NCBI RefSeq assembly: GCF_002075345.1
Contig: NZ_NAEW01000004.1
Location: forward strand, 124,001 to 188,000
Reading direction: 5' to 3'
Length of the DNA stretch: 64,000 nt
DNA from: Citrobacter braakii
GTDB lineage: Bacteria; Pseudomonadota; Gammaproteobacteria; Enterobacterales; Enterobacteriaceae
The position numbers and the translations under genes are program-made. Below are positions 34,223-43,429 of the stretch, piece by piece. How positions within the stretch are numbered: position 1 is the first letter of the stretch; every line of letters starts with the position of its first letter. A model generated the notes under the pieces. That model did not search any database. It was not told the origin of the DNA and saw nothing but the letters and a program-made list of their open reading frames with translations.

Positions 34223-35229
34223 ACAGCGTACAACTCGCCCACGGTAGCGGCGGTCAGGCTATGCAGCAGTTGATCAACAGTCTGTTTATGGAGGCTTTTG
34301 CTAATCCGTGGCTGGCGGAACAAGAAGATCAGGCCCGTCTGGATCTGGCGCAACTGGTCGCAGAAGGCGATCGTCTGGCGTTTTCAACCGACAGCTACGT
34401 TATCGATCCGTTGTTCTTCCCGGGTGGCAATATCGGCAAGCTGGCCATCTGCGGTACGGCTAACGACGTGGCGGTCAGCGGCGCGATCCCTCGCTACCTC
34501 TCCTGCGGTTTTATCCTCGAAGAGGGTTTGCCGATGGAGACGTTGAAAACCGTCGTCAACAGTATGGCGGCGACCGCGCGTGAAGCAGGCATCGCCATCG
34601 TGACCGGCGATACCAAAGTCGTGCAGCGCGGCGCTGCAGACAAGCTGTTCATCAACACGGCCGGAATGGGGGCGATCCCCGCCAACATTCACTGGGGCGC
34701 ACAGACCCTCGGCCCAGGCGATGTGCTGCTGGTCAGCGGTACGCTTGGCGATCACGGCGCAACTATCCTTAACCTGCGCGAACAGCTGGGTCTTGATGGC
34801 GAACTGGTCAGCGACTGCGCGGTATTGACACCGCTTATCCAGACGCTGCGTGATATTCCCGGCGTGAAGGCGCTGCGTGACGCGACCCGTGGCGGCGTAA
34901 ATGCGGTAACGCATGAATTTGCCGCCTCATGCGGGTTTGGTATTGAGCTGTCTGAAGCGGCCCTGCCCGTGAAGCCCGCGGTGCGTGGCGTTTGCGAACT
35001 GCTGGGTCTGGATGCGCTTAACTTTGCTAACGAAGGCAAGCTGGTGATTGCCGTTGAGCCTCAGGCTGCTGAAACGGTGCTTGCCGCGCTGCGCGCACAT
35101 CCGTTAGGACGCGATGCCGCAATGATTGGTGAAGTGGTAGAACGCAAAGGTGTGCGTCTTGCCGGACTCTACGGCGTGAAACGCACTCTCGATTTACCAC
35201 ACGCCGAACCATTACCTCGTATATGCTAA
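34219..35229 (+). CDS. hypE: Carbamoyl dehydratase HypE
   Basis: This 336-residue PurM/AIR-synthase-like enzyme dehydrates the thiocarbamate on its own C-terminal cysteine to thiocyanate, supplying CN to HypD. The obligatory C-terminus PRIC is intact. The ATP-binding start LAHGSGGQAMQQLIN and the FSTDSYVIDPLFFPGG segment match E. coli. It is the last hyp gene, separated from fhlA by a REP element. Confidence 0.97.
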   Translation: MNSVQLAHGSGGQAMQQLINSLFMEAFANPWLAEQEDQARLDLAQLVAEGDRLAFSTDSYVIDPLFFPGGNIGKLAICGTANDVAVSGAIPRYLSCGFILEEGLPMETLKTVVNSMAATAREAGIAIVTGDTKVVQRGAADKLFINTAGMGAIPANIHWGAQTLGPGDVLLVSGTLGDHGATILNLREQLGLDGELVSDCAVLTPLIQTLRDIPGVKALRDATRGGVNAVTHEFAASCGFGIELSEAALPVKPAVRGVCELLGLDALNFANEGKLVIAVEPQAAETVLAALRAHPLGRDAAMIGEVVERKGVRLAGLYGVKRTLDLPHAEPLPRIC

Positions 35230-35249
35230 CAGCCGGTTGGCAGCAAGCT

Positions 35250-35290
35250 GTAGGCCGGGTAAGACGCATTTGCGTCGACATCCGGCCTTA
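35250..35290. repeat. REP element between hypE and fhlA
   Basis: TAGGCCGGGTAAGACGCATT...CCGGCCTTA is a single REP palindrome with the usual GACGC/GCGTC core, 21 bp after the hypE stop. No strong terminator T-run follows, so read-through into fhlA is possible. Confidence 0.85.
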
Positions 35291-35435
35291 ACGCTGCATT
35301 ATCACCTGATGGCGTTTTGCCGATCGGGTCTACGGTTCGTGTAGCTGGACCAGTCCGGCAATAATTTACGACTTATACCTATAATTCATTTACCGTTTTC
35401 GCACCGTTCTGCGGTGCTTTTCCTGGAAAAGCAAT

Positions 35436-37514
35436 ATGTCGTATACACCGATGAGTGACCTCGGACAGCAAGGCCTGTTCGATATTACTCGTACATTATT
35501 ACAGCAGCCCGACCTGCCGTCTCTCAGCGAGGCGCTTTCGCAACTGGTCAAGCGTTCAGCGCTGGCCGACTGCGCGGCTATTGTCTTATGGCAGGCACAA
35601 ACGCAGCGTGCGCGTTATTTTGCGACGCGTGAAAATGGTAACCCCATCGATTATGAAGACGAAACGGTGCTGGCGCATGGCCCGGTACGCCGTATTTTGT
35701 CTCGCCCCGATGCGCTGCACTGCAACTATCACGAGTTTAACGAAACCTGGCCACAGCTGGCCTCTGGCGGGCTGTATTCTAAATTTGGTCACTACTGCCT
35801 GCTGCCGCTGGCGGCAGATGGACGAATCTTTGGCGGTTGCGAATTTATCCGTAACGAAGACCAACCGTGGAGTGAAAAAGAGTACAACCGGCTGCAGACC
35901 TTCACCCAAATAGTCGGCGTCGTTGCTGAACAAATTCAAAGCCGGGTCAGCAACAATGTCGATTACGATCTCCTGTGCCGTGAGCGTGATAACTTTCGCA
36001 TCCTGGTCGCCATCACCAATGCTGTGCTCTCCCGCCTGGATATTGATGAGCTGGTCAGCGAAGTCGCCAAAGAGATCCATCACTACTTCGACATTGATGC
36101 CATCAGCATCGTGTTACGCAGCGATCGCAAAAACAAGCTCAGCATTTATTCCACTCACTATCTGGATGAACATCATCCGGCACACGAACAAAGTGAAGTG
36201 GACGAAGCCGGCACGCTCTCTGAACGGGTCTTCAAAAGTAAAGAGATGCTGCTGATTAACCTGAGCGAACGCGATACCCTGGCCCCTTACGAAAGAATGT
36301 TGTTCGAAACCTGGGGCAACCAGCTACAGACTCTGTGCCTGCTGCCGCTGATGTCCGGCAATAATATGCTCGGCGTACTTAAGCTGGCGCAATGTGAAGA
36401 GAAAGTATTCACCACCGCCAATCTCAAACTGCTGCGCCAAATCGCAGAACGCGTGGCGATCGCCGTGGATAACGCCCTCGCCTACCAGGAGATCCACCGC
36501 CTGAAGGAGCGGCTGGTCGATGAAAACCTGGCGCTGACTGAACAACTCAACAACGTGGAGAGTGAGTTCGGAGAAATCATTGGCCGCAGCGAAGCGATGT
36601 ACAGCGTACTCAAACAGGTCGAAATGGTGGCGCAAAGCGACAGCACTGTCCTGATTCTTGGTGAAACCGGGACGGGTAAGGAGCTGATTGCACGAGCAAT
36701 TCACAACCTGAGCGGACGTAACGCCCGTCGGATGGTGAAAATGAACTGCGCGGCAATGCCTGCCGGATTGCTGGAAAGCGATCTGTTTGGCCATGAGCGT
36801 GGCGCATTTACCGGGGCCAGCACGCAGCGGATTGGACGCTTTGAACTGGCGGACAAAAGTTCGTTATTTCTCGATGAAGTTGGCGACATGCCGCTGGAGC
36901 TTCAGCCCAAGCTGCTGCGCGTTCTGCAGGAGCAGGAGTTTGAACGTCTGGGCAGCAATAAACTGATCCAGACCGACGTTCGCTTGATCGCTGCCACTAA
37001 CCGCGATCTGAAAAAGATGGTCGCCGATCGCGAGTTTCGTAACGATCTCTACTATCGACTGAACGTCTTCCCGATCCATCTGCCGCCGCTGCGCGAGCGC
37101 CCGGAAGATATTCCGCTGCTGGTGAAAGCCTTCACCTTCAAAATTGCCCGCCGGATGGGGCGCAATATCGACAGCATTCCCGCCGAAGCCCTGCGTACGC
37201 TGAGCAGCATGGAATGGCCGGGTAACGTGCGCGAGCTGGAAAACGTCGTAGAACGCGCGGTTCTGCTCACCCGGGGCAACGTGCTGCAACTGTCCCTGCC
37301 GGATGTAATCGCTATGGCGCCGTCTACGCCGCCGGTGGCGACCGAAGTCGCGCAGGATGGCGAAGATGAATACCAGCTGATAATGCGCGTTCTGAAAGAA
37401 ACCAATGGCGTTGTCGCCGGTCCTAAAGGCGCGGCACAAAGACTGGGGTTGAAACGCACAACGTTACTCTCGCGCATGAAGCGCCTGGGCATTGATAAGG
37501 ACGCACTGGTTTAA
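35436..37514 (+). CDS. fhlA: Formate hydrogenlyase transcriptional activator FhlA
   Basis: This 692-residue sigma-54 enhancer-binding protein is activated by formate and switches on hyc, hyp, hydN-hypF and fdhF. Two N-terminal GAF-type domains (about residues 20-170 and 200-345) sense formate. The AAA+ domain has Walker [15 protein letters not shown] (after FGHER) and LFLDEVGD. The C-terminal Fis-type HTH is GVVAGPKGAAQRLGLKRTTL. Length equals E. coli FhlA. Confidence 0.97.
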   Translation: MSYTPMSDLGQQGLFDITRTLLQQPDLPSLSEALSQLVKRSALADCAAIVLWQAQTQRARYFATRENGNPIDYEDETVLAHGPVRRILSRPDALHCNYHEFNETWPQLASGGLYSKFGHYCLLPLAADGRIFGGCEFIRNEDQPWSEKEYNRLQTFTQIVGVVAEQIQSRVSNNVDYDLLCRERDNFRILVAITNAVLSRLDIDELVSEVAKEIHHYFDIDAISIVLRSDRKNKLSIYSTHYLDEHHPAHEQSEVDEAGTLSERVFKSKEMLLINLSERDTLAPYERMLFETWGNQLQTLCLLPLMSGNNMLGVLKLAQCEEKVFTTANLKLLRQIAERVAIAVDNALAYQEIHRLKERLVDENLALTEQLNNVESEFGEIIGRSEAMYSVLKQVEMVAQSDSTVLILGETGTGKELIARAIHNLSGRNARRMVKMNCAAMPAGLLESDLFGHERGAFTGASTQRIGRFELADKSSLFLDEVGDMPLELQPKLLRVLQEQEFERLGSNKLIQTDVRLIAATNRDLKKMVADREFRNDLYYRLNVFPIHLPPLRERPEDIPLLVKAFTFKIARRMGRNIDSIPAEALRTLSSMEWPGNVRELENVVERAVLLTRGNVLQLSLPDVIAMAPSTPPVATEVAQDGEDEYQLIMRVLKETNGVVAGPKGAAQRLGLKRTTLLSRMKRLGIDKDALV

Positions 37515-37519
37515 CGGAT

Positions 37520-37608
37520 TATTGCCCGATAGCGCTACGCTTATCGGGCCTACGCCACTGGTGCGTTTGTCTTTGTTGGCCGGATAAGGCGCAGCCGCCA
37601 CCCGGCAT
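37520..37608. repeat. BIME (paired REP) between fhlA and ygbA
   Basis: Two REP units face each other: GCCCGATAGCGCTACGCTT..GGGCCTAC, then GGCCGGATAAGGCGCAGCC..CCCGGC. It fills most of the 106-bp convergent gap between fhlA and ygbA. Confidence 0.88.
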
Positions 37609-37620
37609 AGAATAGCTAAA

Positions 37621-37965
37621 TCACTTCTTCCGCTGGTATTTCTCGGGTAACTCCGGCACCGGACGTTTGTCATCAATCAGATGACGCACGGTCAGGATCG
37701 GATGACGCCAGAGCATTCTGGGTCCAGCCCAACGCATAATTTGCTTCATCTCTTCGCGTTTAGCGGGCTGGTAACAGTGCACCGGACACTGTTTGCAGGC
37801 CGGTTTTTCCTCACCAAATACGCACTTATCCAGGCGCTTTTGCGCATAGGCAAACAACGCATCGTAATGCCCCGGTTCATCTGAAGCCTGCGGACACTGG
37901 CTCTCATACAGCGAGATCATTCTCTGGATCGTCATTTTCTCACGTGCAATACGTTTGCCGGACAT
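37621..37965 (-). CDS. ygbA: YgbA, nitrosative-stress-inducible protein
   Basis: This 114-residue cysteine-containing protein of the nitrous oxide-stimulated promoter family matches E. coli YgbA. Cysteines cluster in KCVFGEEKPACKQCPVHCYQ near residues 47-66, suggesting a metal or iron-sulfur site. The ATG at 37965 (MSGKRIAREKM) is chosen over an in-frame ATG at 37989 because the latter would overlap the NsrR box. E. coli ygbA is in the NsrR regulon, and a good NsrR site is present here. Confidence 0.92.
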   Translation of the reverse strand: MSGKRIAREKMTIQRMISLYESQCPQASDEPGHYDALFAYAQKRLDKCVFGEEKPACKQCPVHCYQPAKREEMKQIMRWAGPRMLWRHPILTVRHLIDDKRPVPELPEKYQRKK

Positions 37966-37980
37966 GATGCCTCCATAATT

Positions 37981-38003
37981 AAGTTGCATAAATAATACAC
38001 CTT
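37981..38003. promoter_or_regulatory. NsrR box upstream of ygbA
   Basis: AAGTTGCATAA, one central base, then ATAATACACCTT-type right arm gives a 23-bp imperfect palindrome with the 11-1-11 layout of the NsrR consensus (AAGATGCATTT and its complement). It lies 15 bp upstream of ygbA, so NsrR bound without NO would block transcription. Confidence 0.75.
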
Positions 38004-38057
38004 AACTAAGCGCAGGACTATTACCTGGCGGTGATACATTCCTTAGCACCCTACGCA

Positions 38058-38076
38058 AATAAGAATTATTTTCATT
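38058..38076. promoter_or_regulatory. Fur-box-like sequence upstream of sitA
   Basis: AATAAGAATTATTTTCATT matches about 11 of 19 positions of the Fur consensus, including the AT-rich GAATTATTTTCAT core. It lies 78 bp upstream of sitA. Enteric sit operons are repressed by Fur with iron and by MntR with manganese. Confidence 0.55.
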
Positions 38077-38097
38077 TGTTTATGCCATGTGCTATAT

Positions 38098-38117
38098 AAC
38101 ATAGCAAAGGCTATATT
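38098..38117. promoter_or_regulatory. MntR box upstream of sitA
   Basis: AACATAGC, AAAG, GCTATATT is a near-perfect palindrome differing by one base from the MntR operator of E. coli mntH as I recall it. It lies 37 bp upstream of sitA, overlapping the likely promoter. Confidence 0.85.
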
Positions 38118-38153
38118 CGATGATAAATTAACCACTTTGTTGTGAGGGATACT

Positions 38154-39071
38154 ATGCCGCATCTGCCCCATCTGAAGTCATTTCTCCTTGCCAGCGTGTT
38201 AACGGCGCTTACGCTGTCACCTGCCTGGGCGAAAGAAAAGTTCAAAGTGATAACCACCTTTACGGTGATTGCCGATATGGCAAGCAATGTGGCAGGTGAC
38301 GCGGCGGACGTCAGTTCCATCACCAAACCCGGGGCAGAAATTCACGAATATCAACCCACACCGGGGGATATTAAACGGGCACAAGGCGCACAGCTTATTC
38401 TCTCCAACGGCCTTAACCTTGAACTATGGTTTGCCCGCTTCTATCAAAATTTGTCCGGCGTACCGGAGGTCATGGTCTCAAACGGCGTGCAGCCAATGGG
38501 TATCAGCGAAGGGCCGTACAACGGCAAACCGAATCCGCATGCCTGGATGTCAGCGGAGAACGCGCTTATCTACGTGGATAACATTCGCGATGCGCTGATG
38601 AAATACGATCCCGACCATGCCGCAACCTACCAGAAAAATGCGGAGAATTATAAAGCGAAAATCCAGCAGACTCTGGCGCCACTGCATGCAGAACTGGCGA
38701 AGCTCCCTGCTGATAAACGCTGGCTGGTCACCAGCGAAGGCGCATTCTCTTACCTCGCGCGTGATAACGGCCTGAAAGAGCTGTATCTGTGGCCGATCAA
38801 TGCCGATCAGCAAGGCACGCCCAAGCAGGTACGCAAAGTGATCGATGCGATCAGAAAACATCAAATCCCTACCGTATTTAGCGAAAGCACCGTGTCCGAC
38901 AAACCTGCGCGTCAGGTCGCCCGCGAGTCTGGCGCGTATTACGGCGGCGTGCTGTATGTCGATTCGCTCAGCGCTGCCGATGGTCCGGTACCGACCTATC
39001 TGGATTTACTGCGCGTGACGACAGAAACCATCGTCAGCGGCATCAACGACGGGTTAAGGAGCCAAAAATGA
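38154..39071 (+). CDS. sitA: Manganese/iron ABC transporter, periplasmic binding protein SitA
   Basis: This 305-residue cluster A-I metal-binding protein has an N-terminal signal peptide with predicted cleavage after LSPAWA (residue 26). The His-His-Glu-Asp metal site typical of Mn/Fe-binding members is present at H64 ([10 protein letters not shown]), H129 (NPHAWMS), E195 (TSEGAFSY) and D270 ([10 protein letters not shown]). The ATG at 38154 follows a GAGGG site; a GTG 12 bases upstream is less likely. It overlaps sitB by 4 bp. Confidence 0.95.
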   Translation: MPHLPHLKSFLLASVLTALTLSPAWAKEKFKVITTFTVIADMASNVAGDAADVSSITKPGAEIHEYQPTPGDIKRAQGAQLILSNGLNLELWFARFYQNLSGVPEVMVSNGVQPMGISEGPYNGKPNPHAWMSAENALIYVDNIRDALMKYDPDHAATYQKNAENYKAKIQQTLAPLHAELAKLPADKRWLVTSEGAFSYLARDNGLKELYLWPINADQQGTPKQVRKVIDAIRKHQIPTVFSESTVSDKPARQVARESGAYYGGVLYVDSLSAADGPVPTYLDLLRVTTETIVSGINDGLRSQK

Positions 39072-39883
39072 GTCAATCTGCGATTACCGTGAATCAGGTT
39101 ACGGTGACGTATCGCAACGGCCACACCGCGCTGCGGGATGCCACTTTTCAGGTTCCGGGCGGCTCAATTGCCGCTCTGGTCGGCGTAAACGGTTCGGGAA
39201 AATCAACGCTTTTTAAAGCGCTGATGGGTTTTGTCCGGTTGGCGAAAGGGGAAATATCTATTCTGCAACAACCGGTTAATAAGGCGCTCAAACAGAATCT
39301 TATCGCCTATGTCCCCCAGTCAGAAGAGGTGGACTGGTCGTTTCCGGTACTGGTGGAAGATGTAGTGATGATGGGCCGCTTTGGCCATATGGGGTGGCTG
39401 CGTCGACCAAAACAAATCGACCACGACTGCGTGGATGCGGCGCTGGCGCGGGTAGATATGCTGGACTATCGCCATCGCCAGATAGGTGAACTGTCCGGCG
39501 GGCAGAAAAAACGCGTTTTTCTGGCAAGAGCCATCGCACAGGACGGGCAGGTTATTTTACTGGATGAACCCTTCACCGGCGTGGATGTGAAAACCGAGGC
39601 CCGGATCATCGATCTGCTGCGTGAACTGCGTGATGAAGGCCGGACCATGCTGGTCTCTACCCATAATCTGGGATCCGTCACCGAATTTTGCGATTACACG
39701 GTGATGATTAAGGGCACGGTGCTGGCAAGTGGGCCAACCGAAACCACCTTTACCCACGAGAATCTCGAGCTGGCATTCAGCGGCGTTCTGCGTCACGTCG
39801 CGCTGAGCGGAGGTGAACAACACGTGATTACCGATGATGAACGTCCGTTTATTTCGCGACGCGCGGCAAGCGAGGGGGAGTAA
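39068..39883 (+). CDS. sitB: Manganese/iron ABC transporter, ATP-binding protein SitB
   Basis: This 271-residue ATPase energises Mn(II)/Fe(II) uptake. Walker A is GVNGSGKST near residue 39, the Q-loop is [13 protein letters not shown], the ABC signature is [14 protein letters not shown], Walker B is VILLDEPF and the switch His is in STHN. It couples to the membrane subunits SitC and SitD encoded immediately downstream. Confidence 0.97.
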   Translation: MSQSAITVNQVTVTYRNGHTALRDATFQVPGGSIAALVGVNGSGKSTLFKALMGFVRLAKGEISILQQPVNKALKQNLIAYVPQSEEVDWSFPVLVEDVVMMGRFGHMGWLRRPKQIDHDCVDAALARVDMLDYRHRQIGELSGGQKKRVFLARAIAQDGQVILLDEPFTGVDVKTEARIIDLLRELRDEGRTMLVSTHNLGSVTEFCDYTVMIKGTVLASGPTETTFTHENLELAFSGVLRHVALSGGEQHVITDDERPFISRRAASEGE

Positions 39884-39885
39884 TC

Positions 39886-40743
39886 ATGAACTGGCTGACG
39901 GAGCCGTTTGGCTACCAGTACATGCTCAACGCCATGTGGGTTTCGGCGATGGTCGGCGGCCTGTGCGCATTTCTCTCCTGCTATCTGATGCTCAAAGGCT
40001 GGTCGCTGATTGGCGATGCGCTGTCGCACTCGATCGTTCCAGGCGTAGCCGGAGCCTATATGTTAGGGCTTCCCTTCGCGCTGGGCGCATTTCTTTCCGG
40101 TGGACTGGCGGCGGGCAGCATGCTGTTTCTCAATCAGCGTTCACGCCTGAAGGAAGATGCCATTATCGGGCTGATTTTTTCGTCCTTTTTCGGTATCGGG
40201 CTGTTTATGGTGTCGCTTAATCCGATGTCGGTGAACATTCAGACCATTATTCTGGGTAACATCCTGGCGATTGCGCCGGAAGATATCCTGCAACTGGCGA
40301 TCATCGGCGTGATTTCGCTGACCATTCTGTTTTTGAAGTGGAAAGATCTGATGGTGGTCTTTTTTGATGAAAACCACGCGCGGTCTATCGGTCTGAATCC
40401 GGGTCGGCTGAAACTGTTGTTTTTTACGTTGCTCTCCGTTTCCACGATCGCCGCACTGCAAACCGTCGGCGCCTTTCTGGTGATTTGCCTGGTGGTTACG
40501 CCCGGTGCGACGGCCTGGCTGCTGACCGATCGTTTTCCTCGCCTGCTCACCATCGCCGTGGCGCTCGGCAGCCTGACCAGCTTTTTCGGCGCCTGGCTAA
40601 GCTACTGGCTGGACGGGGCAACCGGCGGAATTATCGTCGTTCTGCAAACGCTGCTGTTCCTGCTGGCATTTGTCTTCGCACCAAAACACGGTCTGCTGGC
40701 AAATCGCCGCCGCGCCCGTCTGGTGAACAAGGAGCAAGTATGA
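39886..40743 (+). CDS. sitC: Manganese/iron ABC transporter, permease SitC
   Basis: A 285-residue integral membrane permease of the ABC-3 family with about eight hydrophobic segments. The family motif SLIGDALSHSIVPGVAGAYM is near residue 40, where SitB contacts the permease. It overlaps sitD by 4 bp (ATGA). Confidence 0.96.
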   Translation: MNWLTEPFGYQYMLNAMWVSAMVGGLCAFLSCYLMLKGWSLIGDALSHSIVPGVAGAYMLGLPFALGAFLSGGLAAGSMLFLNQRSRLKEDAIIGLIFSSFFGIGLFMVSLNPMSVNIQTIILGNILAIAPEDILQLAIIGVISLTILFLKWKDLMVVFFDENHARSIGLNPGRLKLLFFTLLSVSTIAALQTVGAFLVICLVVTPGATAWLLTDRFPRLLTIAVALGSLTSFFGAWLSYWLDGATGGIIVVLQTLLFLLAFVFAPKHGLLANRRRARLVNKEQV

Positions 40744-41591
40744 TCTTAACAACGCTGCTGGAACCTTTTCAGTTTAGCTTTATGGTTAATGCGCTGGTCA
40801 TCTCTACCATCGTCGCAGTGCCTTGCGCGCTGCTGTCGGTATTTTTAGTACTCAAAGGCTGGGCGTTGATGGGCGATGCCATGAGTCATGCGGTTTTCCC
40901 AGGGATTGTCCTGGCGTGGATTGCGGGCATCCCGCTGGCAATTGGCGCGTTTATCGCCGGTCTGTTCTGCGCGGTGGCGACCGGATACCTCGACGATAAC
41001 AGCCGCATCAAACGCGACACCATCATGGGTATTATTTTCTCCGGGATGTTTGGTGCGGGTCTGGTGCTGTACGTCTCTATCCAGTCAGAAGTCCATCTCG
41101 ATCATATTCTGTTCGGCGACATGCTGGGCGTATCGTTAAGCGATATCATGCAAACCGCGGTTATTACTCTGGGGATCGCGCTTATCATCGGACTTAAATG
41201 GAAAGATTTGCTGCTGCATGCGTTCGACCCACATCAGGCAAAGGCCAGTGGGCTTAACACCGCACTGCTGCATTACGGCCTATTGTGCATGATCGCCCTG
41301 ACGATTGTCGCCACGCTAAAATCGGTAGGGATTATTTTGTCAATTTCATTACTGATTGCACCTGGCGCCATCGCGATTTTAATGACGCGGAAATTTTCCC
41401 ACGCCTTATGGCTGGCGGTGGCGATGTCGGTCATTACCTCATTTATGGGCGTGTACCTGTCATTTTTCATCGACAGCGCGCCGGCTCCCACCATCGTCGT
41501 ACTATTTTCCCTGCTGTTTGTGATTACCTTTATTTATGCAACCCTGCGAGATCGGCGTTTAGAGAATCAGCTTCAGCTGCAGGATCCGTAA
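40740..41591 (+). CDS. sitD: Manganese/iron ABC transporter, permease SitD
   Basis: A 283-residue ABC-3 family permease paralogous to SitC (ALMGDAMSHAVFPGIVLAWI corresponds to the SitC motif). The ATG at 40740 overlaps the sitC stop with the sequence ATGA and follows an AAGGAGC site. A much longer upstream frame inside sitC is an artefact. It is the last sit gene and the end of the conserved fhlA-ygbA-sitABCD block. Confidence 0.96.
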   Translation: MILTTLLEPFQFSFMVNALVISTIVAVPCALLSVFLVLKGWALMGDAMSHAVFPGIVLAWIAGIPLAIGAFIAGLFCAVATGYLDDNSRIKRDTIMGIIFSGMFGAGLVLYVSIQSEVHLDHILFGDMLGVSLSDIMQTAVITLGIALIIGLKWKDLLLHAFDPHQAKASGLNTALLHYGLLCMIALTIVATLKSVGIILSISLLIAPGAIAILMTRKFSHALWLAVAMSVITSFMGVYLSFFIDSAPAPTIVVLFSLLFVITFIYATLRDRRLENQLQLQDP

Positions 41592-41621
41592 ATTATTGGT
41601 CAGCTAATGTTCTTGATATTA

Positions 41622-41647
41622 ATATAGCCTCCGCCAGGAGGTTATAT
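41622..41647 (+). terminator. Hairpin downstream of sitD
   Basis: ATATAGCCTCC, loop GCCA, GGAGGTTATAT forms an 11-bp stem with one G-T wobble, between the convergent sitD and EAL genes. The T-rich tail is weak, so this is a probable but not strong terminator. Confidence 0.6.
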
Positions 41648-41699
41648 TATCGGCAGATTACAGCATCGTGATAATACGTTTAAATAAACGGATTATAGA

Positions 41700-42542
41700 T
41701 TACTCTAACGTGAACAACGGTTTTGGCTTGCCAATGTGGTATCCCTGTAACCACCCGACATTCATGTGTTCCAGGTGCATCTGGATTTCGGCACTTTCAA
41801 CAAACTCGGCGACAACCTGCATACCTTTCATTGCCGCAACCCGGCAGAAAGATTCGATGATATAGCGACTAACCTCACATTTTATAATCCCACGAACGAA
41901 AGACCCATCAATCTTCAAAATATCTGCTTCAATGTTCATCAGGCGTTCATAGCTTGCAAACCCGGCACCGAAGTCATCAATCGCGATTCGGCATCCCAAT
42001 TGACGTAGTAAGCGTAGTGTATCTGCCGTGTGTTCTTTATCTGACAGGGTATCAGCCTCGGTTATCTCAAAAATAATCCGTTGCGGTATCACCACATATT
42101 CCTGCAACAACGCAGTTATCTTTGCAACGATACCTGAACGACATAGCGTCACTGGCGCCAGGTTAATGGAAAAACAACTCAGCGGATGGTAGCGCATGTA
42201 CTTCAGGGTGTTCTCAATAACCCAAAGATCGATATCGGGTGCTAACCCTGTGTCGCGTGCAACCGACAGAAAATGGTCAGGGGAAAGAAATTCCCCGTGC
42301 TCATTGAGCATGCGGATCAATATCTCATGATAGGATTCATCACCACGAGTACTGACGATAGGCTGGGCCAGCAGGACAAAGGTATTGTGATCCAACGCGT
42401 TTTGCAGTGCAGCGCGAACATCCGTTGTATCGGTAGTAGGGTTGCCAAACAGTCGGCTATGCTGTGCCTCAAGGTTTTCCGGCCTGCCGTTGGTCATTGG
42501 CGATATGACTTTTGTTATTATTGGAGGGAACATCATATTCAT
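41700..42542 (-). CDS. EAL-domain protein, probable c-di-GMP phosphodiesterase
   Basis: This 280-residue protein is a single EAL domain (about residues 45-275) without a sensor domain or membrane segment. The signature reads E73-I-L instead of EAL. The residues expected for metal and substrate binding are present: N127 (FSINLAP), E159 and E162 (FEITEAD), D189-D190 (AIDDFGAG), K210 (LKIDG), E246 (AEFVES) and Q266 (LQGYHIGKP). It therefore looks catalytically competent for hydrolysing c-di-GMP. The start is uncertain: no clear ribosome site precedes the ATG at 42542. First gene beyond sitD, convergent with it. Confidence 0.88.
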   Translation of the reverse strand: MNMMFPPIITKVISPMTNGRPENLEAQHSRLFGNPTTDTTDVRAALQNALDHNTFVLLAQPIVSTRGDESYHEILIRMLNEHGEFLSPDHFLSVARDTGLAPDIDLWVIENTLKYMRYHPLSCFSINLAPVTLCRSGIVAKITALLQEYVVIPQRIIFEITEADTLSDKEHTADTLRLLRQLGCRIAIDDFGAGFASYERLMNIEADILKIDGSFVRGIIKCEVSRYIIESFCRVAAMKGMQVVAEFVESAEIQMHLEHMNVGWLQGYHIGKPKPLFTLE

Positions 42543-42726
42543 ATCAAATTAATAAATAAATACTAATTTATAGATAAAAATGGACATTCCGCGTAGCTGG
42601 CATCAGCGGTGAAGAAAAAGACAAAAACCAACATACTGATAATTAACAAAAATCACAAACCCAGTTTTTTCATTATCATTCCAGCTGAGTGCAAAAAAAA
42701 CACGTCAGATGCTTTTAATGTTAACT

Positions 42727-43329
42727 TTAACATACAAAAAAAGAGAGTTTCCCTCGCTTCATAATTATTTTTCCGTCACTCACTAACTCCTGCAATACTT
42801 TGTGGATAGCACTGCGTGAGATATGATTTCGAGCGAGAATGAATGTATACACAGATGTGTTTTCACGCATCTCAGGCTCCATCGACCAAATATATTTCAG
42901 GTGTTCAATAATCAATTCACGGATAGTGCGATGCGATTGCAATTTTTCTCGTTGAAAATAGCGTTGCAGATGTAGCGTTAAAATATCAAATGCATGTTTC
43001 CAAAGATTCTTTGCAGTGAACAAAAGTTCGGCATTGGGTGCACTCATTGCCCACATTTCACAATCGGTATCACAACGTAAATAGTGTCCGGCAACTTCCG
43101 TACGCATTTGTGGCAAGCCGAGGATGGCCGGTGCAGATATACTTACCATCACTAAATCATTTTCCACACGATGAACAGAGACGGCCCCTTTCTCCAGAAA
43201 CAAGATATTTCCATCACTCTTCAGATCAATACGCTGGCGTTTTTTGCGTAAGGACAGCCAGGCATTATCTGACTTTTTCATTTCATCACCAACAAGCACT
43301 ACAGCATTTTCAATATCTTTCTGGAACAT
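42727..43329 (-). CDS. IprA/YaiV-like cyclic-nucleotide-fold regulator
   Basis: A 200-residue protein with an N-terminal beta-rich region resembling a CRP-type effector domain (GNILFLEKGAVSVHRVEND, residues 40-58). A C-terminal winged helix-turn-helix follows (YTFILARNHISRSAIHKVLQ, then SDGKIIMKRGKLSFF). The layout resembles the IprA/YaiV family of enteric regulators; no nucleotide-binding residues are evident. It is next to and co-oriented with the EAL gene, and a strong inverted repeat lies 64 bp upstream of its start. Targets unknown. Confidence 0.72.
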   Translation of the reverse strand: MFQKDIENAVVLVGDEMKKSDNAWLSLRKKRQRIDLKSDGNILFLEKGAVSVHRVENDLVMVSISAPAILGLPQMRTEVAGHYLRCDTDCEMWAMSAPNAELLFTAKNLWKHAFDILTLHLQRYFQREKLQSHRTIRELIIEHLKYIWSMEPEMRENTSVYTFILARNHISRSAIHKVLQELVSDGKIIMKRGKLSFFVC

Positions 43330-43392
43330 GGGACTCTCTACCGCAAATTATGGCTTTGTCAAAACGAGGGTGGAATTTTACTCAACACGAAA

Positions 43393-43428
43393 AATAAATG
43401 TCAGCTCACCAACAAGCTGACATTTATT
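43393..43428. promoter_or_regulatory. Perfect 14-bp inverted repeat upstream of the IprA-like gene
   Basis: AATAAATGTCAGCT and its perfect complement surround an 8-nt loop. On the minus strand the stem is followed by TTTTTC, so it could be an intrinsic terminator or attenuator in the leader of the IprA-like gene. As an extended palindrome it could equally be an operator. Confidence 0.6.
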
Positions 43429-43429
43429 C

